Assembly (NCBI RefSeq): GCF_035818635.1
Contig: NZ_JAYLLH010000007.1
Span: forward strand, 1 to 64,000
DNA: 64,000 nucleotides
DNA from: Mesobacterium_A hydrothermale
GTDB taxonomy: Bacteria; Pseudomonadota; Alphaproteobacteria; Rhodobacterales; Rhodobacteraceae
Reading direction: 5' to 3'
In this document: positions 17,608 through 25,755 of the stretch, piece by piece
Position numbering within the stretch: position 1 is the stretch's first letter
Layout of the letters: each line of letters opens with the position of its first letter
Notes under the pieces: generated by a model
What the model saw: only the letters and a program-made list of their open reading frames with translations
Told to the model about the DNA's origin: nothing
Database searches by the model: none
Program-made: the position numbers and the translations under genes

Positions 17608-17895
17608 TCAGATGAGGGCGCGGCGCAGCAGCCGGGCTTCGGCCATGATGGCCGACAGCACCTCGACATGGCGCGCAATGCAATAGCCCGCCTCGGAGTC
17701 GCGCCGGCGGCTGTCCAGCTCTGCCTCGATCTCGATCAGCCGGATCAGGACGGCACCGGTGCGTGGCGGGCTGCCATAGCCCAGCAGCCGGCGCAGGGAG
17801 CTGTCTCGGCGGTAGTCCTCGAGCCCGATCCGCGCGGCGTGGATCAGAAGTCGGGGGCGTTTGATCTGCTCCACAAGTCCAAGAATGTCATGCAT
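17608..17895 (-). CDS. small conserved protein, DUF6477-like
   Basis: 95-residue, arginine- and leucine-rich, probably all-helical protein of unknown function. It has no signal peptide, membrane segment or metal motif. I place it with the Rhodobacterales family DUF6477 from size and from sequence such as RLLGYGSPPRTGAVLIRLIEIEAELD, by memory only. The ATG at 17895 is preceded by AAGGAGG at good spacing, better than the in-frame ATG at 17949. It is divergent from the DUF6456-like gene, an arrangement that suggests shared control. Confidence 0.7.
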   Translation of the reverse strand: MHDILGLVEQIKRPRLLIHAARIGLEDYRRDSSLRRLLGYGSPPRTGAVLIRLIEIEAELDSRRRDSEAGYCIARHVEVLSAIMAEARLLRRALI

Positions 17896-18074
17896 CGGTC
17901 TGTCCTCCTTCGGAACATCTGCTGACTCGGATGACCGACCGTTGCACAACCTATAGGGGTGTTGCCTGAGAGGGATATCGCCGTACGGTGGTTGTGGATT
18001 TTGTTAATCATTTCGAAACAATGCTTATTTCACGGACACTTTGTTAACCAACGCGAAAGAATTACTCGCAAAGC

Positions 18075-18107
18075 TGTGGGTAAATTTGTGGATAACCCTG
18101 TTGATAA
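18075..18107. promoter_or_regulatory. three DnaA-box-like 9-mers at exact 12-bp spacing
   Basis: TGTGGGTAA (18075-18083), TGTGGATAA (18087-18095) and TGTTGATAA (18099-18107) are separated by exactly three bases each. The middle one is the complement of the consensus DnaA box TTATCCACA; the outer two differ by one base from TTWTNCACA. The stretch upstream (17991-18070) is unusually A/T-rich for this window. The array ends 13 bp before the start codon at 18121, so it would overlap the 5' leader. Confidence 0.6.
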
Positions 18108-18120
18108 GGGGGCGGGGGCG

Positions 18121-19188
18121 ATGCAACGGACGGCACTGCACATGCAGAGGAACTTTACTGAAAACGGGGTGCCCAGCTGGGTGCCGGAAGGGGCGCGAAA
18201 CTATCTTGCGCATACCGAACAAGGCACCTCGATCCGGCAACTGGCGCGCAGCGCGGGCTGCCATGCCTCGACCGTTCTGCGCCAGGTCCGCAAGGTTGAA
18301 TCGCGCCGCGACGACCCGCTGGTCGATGCCGTGCTGCGCAAACTTGCCGGCCCGATGCACCAAAGCCCCGCCAAGGTCGCGGACAAGGACACCGAAACCA
18401 TGAATGCACTGCCGTCGATTCCGGATGCCAAAACGCTGAAACAGGAAAGCCGCCGGATCCTGCCGGCCCTGTGCCGCCCGTCGGCGGTGCTGGCGGTGTC
18501 GGATGTGATGGAAAAGGCCGTGGTCGTTGACGACACCCATGTCGGAAAGCCGCTGGCCGTGGACCGTGGCGTGGCGCAGGCGATGGCGCTGAAGGACTGG
18601 ATCGCCTGCGACAAGCCTGGCCGCATCAGCCGCTATCACATCACTGCCGAGGGACGGGCCGAACTGGCCCGGTTGATGGCGCAGGAGGCCAACCGCGCGC
18701 GTGGATTCGCCGAATCCCTGACCCGGTTCGACGGCGCGCCACACCGCCCCCGTACCGCCCGCAGCGAACCGCCGCTTGTCGTGCTGTCGCGGCGCAGGGA
18801 AAAGGACGGCCAGCCGTTCCTGGGCCCAGAGCTGGTTTCGGCGGGAGACCGGTTGCGCGAAGATTTTGAATTGGCCCGGCTGGACCCGAAGGTGACGCGC
18901 AACTGGGACGATTTCCTGGCCGGTCGCGCGCTGCCGCTGCCGCCTGCCAAGTCCGGGGCCATTGGTGCAGAGGCCGCACGCCACCGTCTGGCGGCCGCGC
19001 TGCGCGAGCTTGGGCCGGGGCTGGGCGATGTCGCGCTGCGCTGCTGCTGCTATCTGGAAGGGCTGGAAACCTGCGAAAAGCAGTTGGGCTGGTCGCAACG
19101 GTCCGGCAAGATCGTGTTACGCATCGCGTTGCAACGGCTGCGCCGCCATTACGATGCGTGCGGGCCGCAAAACGATCTGTTGGGATAG
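18121..19188 (+). CDS. helix-turn-helix protein with C-terminal DUF6456-like domain
   Basis: 355-residue cytoplasmic protein. Residues about 25-60 (GTSIRQLARSAGCHASTVLRQVRKVE) look like a helix-turn-helix. A second winged-helix-like part is around 165-205 (GRISRYHITAEGRAELARL, typical of MarR-like wings). The C-terminal 140 residues, ending LRIALQRLRRHYD, fit DUF6456, a domain of unknown function known from alphaproteobacteria. I start it at the ATG at 18121 after a G-rich ribosome site; the open frame runs on upstream to 17959 through the A/T-rich DnaA-box region, which looks non-coding. It is probably a DNA-binding regulator; its target is unknown. Confidence 0.75.
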   Translation: MQRTALHMQRNFTENGVPSWVPEGARNYLAHTEQGTSIRQLARSAGCHASTVLRQVRKVESRRDDPLVDAVLRKLAGPMHQSPAKVADKDTETMNALPSIPDAKTLKQESRRILPALCRPSAVLAVSDVMEKAVVVDDTHVGKPLAVDRGVAQAMALKDWIACDKPGRISRYHITAEGRAELARLMAQEANRARGFAESLTRFDGAPHRPRTARSEPPLVVLSRRREKDGQPFLGPELVSAGDRLREDFELARLDPKVTRNWDDFLAGRALPLPPAKSGAIGAEAARHRLAAALRELGPGLGDVALRCCCYLEGLETCEKQLGWSQRSGKIVLRIALQRLRRHYDACGPQNDLLG

Positions 19189-19370
19189 GAACGGACGGGC
19201 CGATCTCGCCAGACCGACCCGTCGATACCTCGAACACATCGCGTACCAGGTGCAGGGGGCACTCGTTACATGGGGATGCGCCGCTGCATGACTGCTATGC
19301 GGTACTGGTACTTACCCCCTGCACTGACTATGCTATTCCCGGGAAACAGAATGTTCGCGGGGAAAAATCT

Positions 19371-20321
19371 ATGCGTGATCTCAAAATCCCGGAGCAGCGC
19401 CACCCGGAGAAGGCGCACCGCCCGGACAACGCCCAGCCCAAGAAACCGGCCTGGATTCGCGTCAAGGCGCCCGCGGGCAAGGCGTATATGGATACGCATC
19501 GCATCATGCGCGAACACAAGCTGGTGACCGTCTGCGAAGAGGCCGGTTGCCCCAACGCCGGCGAATGCTGGAGCCAGGGCCACGCGACCATGATGATCAT
19601 GGGCGAGATCTGTACCCGTGGCTGCACCTTCTGCAACATCGCCACCGGCAAGCCGCAGACGCTGGATGCGTTCGAACCGGGCCGCGTCGCGGATGCGGTG
19701 CAGAAGCTGGGCCTGAACCATGTTGTGATCACATCCGTCGACCGTGACGACTTGGAGGACGGCGGGGCCGAGCATTTTGCCCAGACCATCCGCGCCGTGC
19801 GTCACCGCAGCCCCGGTACCACGATCGAAATTCTGACCCCGGATTTCCTGAAATGCGCGCCCGAGGTGCTGGAGGTGGTGGTCGCGGCCAAACCGGATGT
19901 GTTCAACCACAATCTGGAAACCGTGCCGGGCCTCTACCCCGAGGTGCGCCCCGGCGCGCGCTATTTCCACAGCCTGCGGCTGTTGCAGCGGGTCAAGGAG
20001 CTGGACCCGTCGATCTTTACCAAATCCGGCATCATGGTGGGCCTGGGCGAAGATCGTCAGGGCGTGTTGCAGGTCATGGACGACATGCGCGCTGCCGATG
20101 TCGATTTCCTGACCATCGGTCAGTACCTGCAACCGACGCCGAAACACCACGGCGTGGATCGCTTCGTCACGCCCGAAGAATTCGCGTCTTATGAAAAGGC
20201 GGCCTATGGCAAGGGGTTCCTGATGGTATCGGCAACGCCGCTGACGCGGTCGTCCTATCACGCCGGGGACGATTTCGCCCGCCTGCGCGCCGCGCGCGAG
20301 GCCAAGCTGGCCAAGGTCTGA
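19371..20321 (+). CDS. lipA: lipoyl synthase
   Basis: 316-residue radical-SAM enzyme that inserts two sulfur atoms into octanoyl groups on lipoyl domains. Both iron-sulfur clusters are visible: the auxiliary cluster Cys55-x4-Cys60-x5-Cys66 and the radical-SAM motif Cys81-x3-Cys85-x2-Cys88 (CTRGCTFC). The C-terminal RSSYHAGDDF supplies the serine that ligates the auxiliary cluster. The ATG at 19371 starts the conserved N-terminus; upstream codons are unrelated. The stop overlaps the start of the next gene by one base (TGATG), coupling the TPR protein to lipA. Confidence 0.97.
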   Translation: MRDLKIPEQRHPEKAHRPDNAQPKKPAWIRVKAPAGKAYMDTHRIMREHKLVTVCEEAGCPNAGECWSQGHATMMIMGEICTRGCTFCNIATGKPQTLDAFEPGRVADAVQKLGLNHVVITSVDRDDLEDGGAEHFAQTIRAVRHRSPGTTIEILTPDFLKCAPEVLEVVVAAKPDVFNHNLETVPGLYPEVRPGARYFHSLRLLQRVKELDPSIFTKSGIMVGLGEDRQGVLQVMDDMRAADVDFLTIGQYLQPTPKHHGVDRFVTPEEFASYEKAAYGKGFLMVSATPLTRSSYHAGDDFARLRAAREAKLAKV

Positions 20322-21622
20322 TGTTCACCGACCGCTATGGCTTGCCGCTGTCGACAGCGTCGCGGGCGGCGGCGGATGCCTGGGGGGCGGGGCTGGATGC
20401 GTTCCTGACCGCCGCGCCGGATGTCGAGGGCGTTTTCGCACAGGCGGTCGCGGCCGATCCCGATTTCGCGCTGGGCCACCTGGGGATCGCACGGGCGCAC
20501 CAGGCGTTTGGCCGGATGGGGCAGGCCAGGGAGGCGCTGGCCAAGGCGCGGGCCGTGGCGCACACGGCCTCTGCCCGGGAACGGGCGCATATCGACGCCA
20601 TCGGTCATCTGATCGACGGGCGCGGGGCCGAAGGGGCCGCCGCGATCCGCGCCCATCTGGCCGACCATCCCCGCGACGCGCTGATGGCGCAGCCCTACAT
20701 GGGTGTCTTCGGCCTGATCGGGTTTTCCGGCCTGCCGGGGCGCGAGGCGGAATTGCTGGCTTTCCTGACAACGCTGGCGCCACATTACGGCGACGACTGG
20801 TGGTTTCAGGGCCAGATGGCCTTTGCCCGGATGGAGGCGGGGCAGGTGGCGCAAGCCGAGGCGCATATCGAACGGTCCCTGGCGGCGCGTCCCGACAATG
20901 CCCACGGCGCGCATGTGCGTGCGCATCTTTATTACGAAGTGGGCGAAACCGGCGCGGGCCGGGCGTTCCTGTCGGACTGGATGTCGGGATATGCGCGCGG
21001 CGGGCTGATGCATTGCCACAACTCGTGGCATGTCGCGCTTTGGGCGCTGGCCGAAGGCGACGAGGCCGGAATGTGGGCCATCGTCGACCGTGACCTGAGC
21101 CCCGAGGTGTCGGTCAGCCCGTCGCTGAACATCCTGACCGATCTGGCGTCGCTGTATTGCCGGGCGGACATGGCGGGCATCGACGTGCCCGCAGAACGCT
21201 GGCACGCGCTGAGCCAATACGCCGCGCACACCTTTCCCAACCCCGGCATGGCCTTTGCCGATGTGCACGCGGCGCTTGCACATGCGATGGCGGGGCAGGG
21301 CGACGCCTTGGCGCGGATCGTGTCCGATGCCAAGGGGCCTGCCGCCGATATCACCCGCGCCTGTGCCGAAGGGTTCGGCGCGCTGGCGGCGCAGGATTGG
21401 CCGAGCGCGCTGGCGCATCTGCTGGTGGTGATGCGGGATCACGCCCGTCTGGGTGGCAGCCGGGCGCAGCGTGACCTGATCGAATATGCCGTTGCGACAA
21501 CGCTGTTGCGCATGGGCCGGGGCGAGGAAGCGCAGCGCCTGCTGACACTGCGTCGCCCCCTGACGGACAAGGGCCGCGCGGTCAGCGGGCTGGATCAGGG
21601 CGCCGGCAACGCCTTGACATAG
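20321..21622 (+). CDS. tetratricopeptide-repeat protein, TTC38-like
   Basis: 433-residue soluble protein built of helical repeats. TPR-like pairs are visible, e.g. ALGHLGIARAHQAFGRMGQAREAL (about 47-70) and a later one at MAFARMEAGQVAQAEAHIERSL. The central MHCHNSWHVALWALAEGD resembles the TTC38-type TPR family. It has no signal peptide. It starts within the lipA stop codon, so it is cotranslated with lipA, although no role in lipoylation is known. Its last 28 bp overlap the end of the convergent cytochrome gene. Confidence 0.75.
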   Translation: MFTDRYGLPLSTASRAAADAWGAGLDAFLTAAPDVEGVFAQAVAADPDFALGHLGIARAHQAFGRMGQAREALAKARAVAHTASARERAHIDAIGHLIDGRGAEGAAAIRAHLADHPRDALMAQPYMGVFGLIGFSGLPGREAELLAFLTTLAPHYGDDWWFQGQMAFARMEAGQVAQAEAHIERSLAARPDNAHGAHVRAHLYYEVGETGAGRAFLSDWMSGYARGGLMHCHNSWHVALWALAEGDEAGMWAIVDRDLSPEVSVSPSLNILTDLASLYCRADMAGIDVPAERWHALSQYAAHTFPNPGMAFADVHAALAHAMAGQGDALARIVSDAKGPAADITRACAEGFGALAAQDWPSALAHLLVVMRDHARLGGSRAQRDLIEYAVATTLLRMGRGEEAQRLLTLRRPLTDKGRAVSGLDQGAGNALT

Positions 21623-22476
21623 GCGGCGACGGCGGCGCGATCTTCGGCCGAGAGTTGCGCGAAGTTTTCGACTACGGCGGCCATGTGGCCGCCCACGCTG
21701 TCGAATTCGGGGGTGAACCCGCTTTCCAGGTAATAGGCGATATCCGCCGCCGACCAGTCGAGCTTGTCCGGTGTAAGCGCGGGGATCGTGCCCTGGCCCG
21801 ACGGGTTGGGCGCACCGGCCAGCCAGCGCGACAGGTCCGGCCCGCCAAGCGCGTTGCGCGGGGTGTGGCATTCACCGCAATGGGCCAGCGCCTCGACCAG
21901 ATAGCGGCCGCGTTCCAATTCTGGCGGCACATCCATCACCCAGGCGTCGCGGAAAAACAGCAGTTTCCAGCCGCCCAGGCTGCGCCGGATGTTGAACGGA
22001 AACCCGACTTCGTGCGGCAGGCTGGCCACGTCGGACGCGGGCAGGGTCTGCATGTAGGCCCAGAGGTCGGCAACGTCCTGATCGGTCATCCGGACATAGG
22101 ACGTGTAGGGGAAGGCGGGATAAAGGTGCTGCCCTTCCGGCGACACGCCGCGCGTGACCGCGCTGGCGAACTGCGCCAGGGTCCAGCCGCCGATGCCCTG
22201 GGTCGGGTCGGGCGAAATGTTGGGCGCGATGAAGGTGCCGAAATCGGATGCGAACCGCTGCCCGCCGCTCAACGTCAGCTTGTCGGCGCCTTTGGCTTCG
22301 GGCGCGGCGTGGCACGAGGCGCATCCGGCCGCGGTGAACACCTGCTTGCCGTGGGTCGCTTCCCCGGACAGCCCCGCCAGCGCATCATCCGGCAGGGGCT
22401 GCGCCCGGGTCAGCCAAAGCCCGGCAGCGATGGCCAGAACGGCCACCGCAACCAGGTATTTCAAGATGCGTGCCAC
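21595..22476 (-). CDS. membrane-anchored dihaem cytochrome c
   Basis: 293-residue periplasmic electron carrier held by an uncleaved N-terminal segment (about residues 5-22). Two haem-attachment sites are present: CASCH (about 52-56) and CGECH (about 200-204), each heading a class-I cytochrome c domain with a distal methionine candidate (SYVRMTDQDV for the first). The domain pair resembles the small cytochromes that serve dehydrogenases. It is three bp downstream of the cytochrome c' gene on the same strand, so the two form an operon. The 3' end overlaps the convergent TPR gene by 28 bp. Confidence 0.88.
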   Translation of the reverse strand: MARILKYLVAVAVLAIAAGLWLTRAQPLPDDALAGLSGEATHGKQVFTAAGCASCHAAPEAKGADKLTLSGGQRFASDFGTFIAPNISPDPTQGIGGWTLAQFASAVTRGVSPEGQHLYPAFPYTSYVRMTDQDVADLWAYMQTLPASDVASLPHEVGFPFNIRRSLGGWKLLFFRDAWVMDVPPELERGRYLVEALAHCGECHTPRNALGGPDLSRWLAGAPNPSGQGTIPALTPDKLDWSAADIAYYLESGFTPEFDSVGGHMAAVVENFAQLSAEDRAAVAAYVKALPAP

Positions 22477-22479
22477 GGA

Positions 22480-22938
22480 TCAGTTCTGCGGCGCGCGATA
22501 GGCTTCGTGGCAGCTCTTGCAGGCGCCGCCGATCTTGCCCAGGGCGGGGCCGATGGCCTCTTGCCCGGTGGCGGCAGCGGTCTGCATTTCGGCCGCGGCG
22601 GCGCCCAGGGCGTCCCACTTGGCCATGTAGTCGTCCATCTTGTCCCAGATTTCGGCCTTGGCGCGGGTGCCGTCGGCGCCCATCTCGTCCGAGCCCGCGG
22701 GGAACAGCGTGGCCTGGTGGATCATCGTAACGCCCACGATCGAGTTGGCCGCGGCACTGGCCGCTTCGACGGTGTAGGGCACTTCGCCCTTGGCCATGCC
22801 GCCGAGGATCCCGAGGTTCATGCCCAGGATACGCATTTCACCCTGGCGGGCCTGAATCGGCGCTTTGAAATCCTGTGCGACTGCGGCGGTCGATGCGAGT
22901 GTGGCAACGGCGGCCAGTGCGGCAAAAGTCTTTTTCAT
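22480..22938 (-). CDS. cytochrome c' (class II cytochrome c)
   Basis: 152-residue periplasmic protein. The signal peptide (MKKTFAALAAVATLASTAAVAQ) is followed by a four-helix bundle and a single haem site CKSCH close to the C-terminus, the class-II arrangement. Family members bind NO or CO and are thought to protect against nitric oxide or act in electron transfer. The ATG at 22938 has GGAG seven bases upstream; in-frame codons further upstream lie before the signal peptide. First gene of a two-gene unit with the dihaem cytochrome. Confidence 0.92.
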   Translation of the reverse strand: MKKTFAALAAVATLASTAAVAQDFKAPIQARQGEMRILGMNLGILGGMAKGEVPYTVEAASAAANSIVGVTMIHQATLFPAGSDEMGADGTRAKAEIWDKMDDYMAKWDALGAAAAEMQTAAATGQEAIGPALGKIGGACKSCHEAYRAPQN

Positions 22939-23103
22939 CAAGGTACTCCCTGCTATTGGATTGGCTTGCACATCAGTATGCATGTTTTTCGTAACAACCA
23001 TATTCTTCATATTCGCAAAACGATTGTCTGTTCCCGCACAGGTTTCACACAGATTTGTGATCGCGCGCGAGTTACGAGAGAGGCAATTCCGAAGGTCGCG
23101 ACC

Positions 23104-23289
23104 CTAGCGAATGACCCGCGCGGGCGCGCGCACGGGGTCCAGCGTCATCCAGTCAGGCCAGCCGATCCAGTGTTCCGTAGCATATAGCGCAAGACAGACC
23201 ACAATCACCCCGATCACCAGCAGGACCCTACGGGCGCTGGGCGGGTGCTGTGCCCACTGCCGCATCCGCAGAAGCCAAAGCCAATCCAC
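23104..23289 (-). CDS. small single-span membrane protein downstream of hpt
   Basis: 61-residue protein with one clear membrane helix (residues about 21-39, RRVLLVIGVIVVCLALYATE) between an N-terminal WLLRMRQWAQHPPS and a tryptophan-rich tail. It starts at a GTG three bases after the hpt stop codon, so translation is probably coupled to hpt. Function unknown. The close spacing and compact membrane-protein composition make it a credible gene. Confidence 0.6.
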   Translation of the reverse strand: MDWLWLLRMRQWAQHPPSARRVLLVIGVIVVCLALYATEHWIGWPDWMTLDPVRAPARVIR

Positions 23290-23292
23290 CGC

Positions 23293-23838
23293 TCAGGCCT
23301 GATCGGGGAAACGCACCTTGCCAATGAAGGGCAGGTTGCGGTTGCGCTGGGCGAAGTCGATGCCATACCCGACGACGAATTCATCGGGGATCTCGAACCC
23401 GATCCAGTCGGCGCGGAAATCCACCTCGCGCCGCGACGGCTTGTCCAGCAGGGCGATGGATTTCAGCCGCGCCGGGTTGCGCGATTGCAGCAGGTGCACG
23501 ACATGCGACAGGGTGTGACCGGTATCCACGATATCCTCGACCACCAGGACGTCCCGGCCTTCGATGCCCGATCGCAGGTCTTTCAGGATACGCACCTCGC
23601 GGCTTGATTCCATCGCGTCGCCATAGGACGAGGCTTCGAGGAAATCGACCTCGATCGGCAGGTCCAGTTCCCGCACCAGATCGGCGATGAACACGAAAGA
23701 GCCGCGCAGCAGGCCGACGACCACCAGCTTGTCGGTGGTCGCGAATTCGTGCTTGATCTCTCGGCACAGGCTTTCGATCCGGGCGGCGATGGCCTTGGCG
23801 GAAATCATCTCGTCGACGACATAAGGACGCTCTGGCAT
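23293..23838 (-). CDS. hpt: hypoxanthine phosphoribosyltransferase
   Basis: 181-residue purine-salvage enzyme making IMP or GMP from the base and PRPP. The PRPP-binding signature is VLVVEDIVDTGHT (about 96-108); VGLLRGSFVFIADLVREL and ADWIGFEIPDEFVVGYGID are family blocks. The start at 23838 (MPERPYVVDEM) gives the standard length. In-frame codons continue far upstream as antisense of the neighbouring genes and are not coding. It is divergent from the RatA-like gene, with only 69 bp between starts. Confidence 0.96.
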   Translation of the reverse strand: MPERPYVVDEMISAKAIAARIESLCREIKHEFATTDKLVVVGLLRGSFVFIADLVRELDLPIEVDFLEASSYGDAMESSREVRILKDLRSGIEGRDVLVVEDIVDTGHTLSHVVHLLQSRNPARLKSIALLDKPSRREVDFRADWIGFEIPDEFVVGYGIDFAQRNRNLPFIGKVRFPDQA

Positions 23839-23907
23839 GGGTTCCCCTTGAATTTTCGGGCGCAGCATACGAAATGGGGCGCCACTGTCACGCAAATAAG
23901 GGGCCCC

Positions 23908-24360
23908 ATGCCGACCCATTCCGAAACGCGCGTTCTGCCCTATACCGCCCAGCAGATGTACGACCTGGTGGGGGACGTCGCGAACTATCCCAAGTTCCTG
24001 CCGTGGACGGCAGCGGCGCGGATCCGGTCGCGCGACGATTTCGGCGATCACACGGTGATGCTGGCCGACCTGGTGATCAGCTTCAAGGTGTTCCGCGAAC
24101 GGTTCGGGTCGCGCGTGACGCTGTGGCCTGCTGACCACCGCATCGACACCGAGTACCTGGACGGGCCGTTCAAGCACATGATCTCGAAGTGGGCCTTCAA
24201 GGATGTGGACGAGGGGGTCGAGGTCAGCTTTTTCGTCGATTTCGAATTCCGCAACCCGATCCTCCAAGGCGCGGCCGGGATGTTCTTTTACGAGGCGATG
24301 CAGCGCATCGTGCGTGCCTTCGAACGCCGGGCGGCAGAGCTTTACAGCGCCGGGGCGTGA
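23908..24360 (+). CDS. RatA / Coq10-family polyketide-cyclase-like (START) protein
   Basis: 150-residue START-fold protein. The sequence ETRVLPYTAQQMYDLVGDVANYPKFLPW is the family signature, and DGPFKHMISKWAF and FFVDFEFRNPILQ complete the fold. The mitochondrial relative Coq10 binds ubiquinone and aids respiratory function; the E. coli relative RatA has been described as a ribosome-associated toxin. In alphaproteobacteria the quinone-binding role seems more likely. ATG at 23908 after an AAGGGG ribosome site. The MmgE/PrpD gene follows at 84 bp on the same strand. Confidence 0.9.
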   Translation: MPTHSETRVLPYTAQQMYDLVGDVANYPKFLPWTAAARIRSRDDFGDHTVMLADLVISFKVFRERFGSRVTLWPADHRIDTEYLDGPFKHMISKWAFKDVDEGVEVSFFVDFEFRNPILQGAAGMFFYEAMQRIVRAFERRAAELYSAGA

Positions 24361-24444
24361 CGGCCCCGCCCGTTTTCCCCCTTCCGTCCCGGTACCGGGC
24401 TTGTCATACCATCTGGCGAGCCCCGGAAAAAAGGACGCCCCGCG

Positions 24445-25716
24445 ATGACCGATATCCTGACCCGTCTGCTGGACCTGACCGCCGCGCCCGCCACGCCCGA
24501 TGCGCTGGCTGTGATGCGTCTGTCGCTGGTCGACTGGCTGGCAGTGGGGATCGCGGGCCGGGATGAACCGGTTGCGCGTCTGACCCGCGACATGGTGCTG
24601 GACGAAGGCGGGGCCGGGCAGGCCAGCCTGTTCGGTGGCGGCAAGGCACCGCTGCGGGCGGCGGCGCTGGTCAATGGCGCGGCCAGCCACGCGCTGGATT
24701 ACGACGACACCCATTTTGCCCATATCGGTCACCCGTCCGTCGCGGTGATCCCGGCGGCGCTGGCGGTGGCGGAAAAAAACGGGGCCAGCGTGACCGAGGT
24801 CACCGAGGCCGCGCTGCGCGGAACCGAGGCGTCGGTGCGCATGGGGCTGACGCTGGGGCGCGCGCATTACCAGGTGGGTTTTCACCAGACCGGCACGGCG
24901 GGGGCGTTTGGCGCGGCGCTTGCGGCGGCGATCCTGCTGGGGCTGGACCGGGACGCGACGGGGCAGGCGCTGGGGCTGGTTTCAACCCGCGCCTCGGGGC
25001 TCAAGTCGCAGTTCGGCACAATGGGCAAACCGCTGAACGCCGGGATCGCCGCATCGAACGGGGTCGAGGCCGCGTTGCTGGCAGCGCGCGGGTTCGTCTC
25101 GAACCCCGGTGCGCTGGATGGTGTGAACGGGTTCTTGCAGACCCATCATGCCGATGGACCCGGCGACCAGCCGGAAGGGTGGTTGATGCAGGGTGTCAGC
25201 CACAAGTTCCACGCCTGTTGCCACGGGCTGCATGCCACGCTGGAGGCGCTGGAAACCGTGAAGCCCGTCGATCCCTCGGCGGTCAAGGGCGTGGCGGTCA
25301 CCACCCATCCGCGCTGGATGACCGTCTGCAACCAGCCCGAGCCAGAGACCGGGTTGGCGCTCAAGTTCAGCTATCGCGGCGTTGTCGCAGCGTCGCTGCT
25401 GGGGCAGTCGACCGCGGCCCTGTCGACATATACCGATGCGCTGTGCGCCGATCCGGCGTTGGTGGCGCTGCGCGACAAGGTCAGCGTGACGGCCGATGAC
25501 AGCGTCGCGGAAACCGCTGCGCGCGTGGAACTGGTGCTGGGCGGTCAACGTCACATGGCAGAATTCGATCTGGATGCGCCGATGGCCTATGATGACCGCG
25601 CCGCACGGATCCGGTCCAAGGCCACGGCGCTGCTGGGTGCGGCGCAGGCTGCGCGCGTCTGGGAATCGGTGCATGGCGATCATCGTTCGGTCGCGCATCT
25701 GACCGCGGAAATGTGA
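24445..25716 (+). CDS. MmgE/PrpD-family protein
   Basis: 423-residue protein of the family that includes 2-methylcitrate dehydratase and cis-aconitate decarboxylase. Characteristic sequences are LVNGAASHALDYDDTH (about 72-87), HPSVAVIPAALA, FHQTGTAGAFGAALAAA and VSHKFHACCHGLHATLEA. No methylcitrate-cycle genes are adjacent, and many members of this family have no known substrate, so only a dehydratase/isomerase/decarboxylase-type role can be proposed. Confidence 0.88.
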   Translation: MTDILTRLLDLTAAPATPDALAVMRLSLVDWLAVGIAGRDEPVARLTRDMVLDEGGAGQASLFGGGKAPLRAAALVNGAASHALDYDDTHFAHIGHPSVAVIPAALAVAEKNGASVTEVTEAALRGTEASVRMGLTLGRAHYQVGFHQTGTAGAFGAALAAAILLGLDRDATGQALGLVSTRASGLKSQFGTMGKPLNAGIAASNGVEAALLAARGFVSNPGALDGVNGFLQTHHADGPGDQPEGWLMQGVSHKFHACCHGLHATLEALETVKPVDPSAVKGVAVTTHPRWMTVCNQPEPETGLALKFSYRGVVAASLLGQSTAALSTYTDALCADPALVALRDKVSVTADDSVAETAARVELVLGGQRHMAEFDLDAPMAYDDRAARIRSKATALLGAAQAARVWESVHGDHRSVAHLTAEM

Positions 25717-25717
25717 A

Positions 25718-25740
25718 AACGGGCCCGCGTGGGGCCCGTT
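25718..25740. terminator. bidirectional hairpin between the MmgE/PrpD and amt gene ends
   Basis: AACGGGCCC (25718-25726) pairs with GGGCCCGTT (25732-25740) across a five-base loop. T-runs are short on both sides. It serves the convergent ends. Confidence 0.65.
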
Positions 25741-25755
25741 CCGACATGCCGGTCT

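Noticed and set aside
15894..17678. Minus-strand open frame opposite the MttB-family gene
   Set aside because: Antisense to a gene with clear family blocks; no ribosome site or motifs.
17991..18107. Chromosomal replication origin
   Set aside because: DnaA-box-like sites and A/T-rich DNA are present, but there are only three good boxes and none of the genes usually found next to an alphaproteobacterial origin. Kept only as a regulatory-site finding.
17959..18120. Upstream in-frame extension of the DUF6456-like gene
   Set aside because: It would translate the A/T-rich DnaA-box region, has poor codon composition and no good ribosome site; the ATG at 18121 is better.
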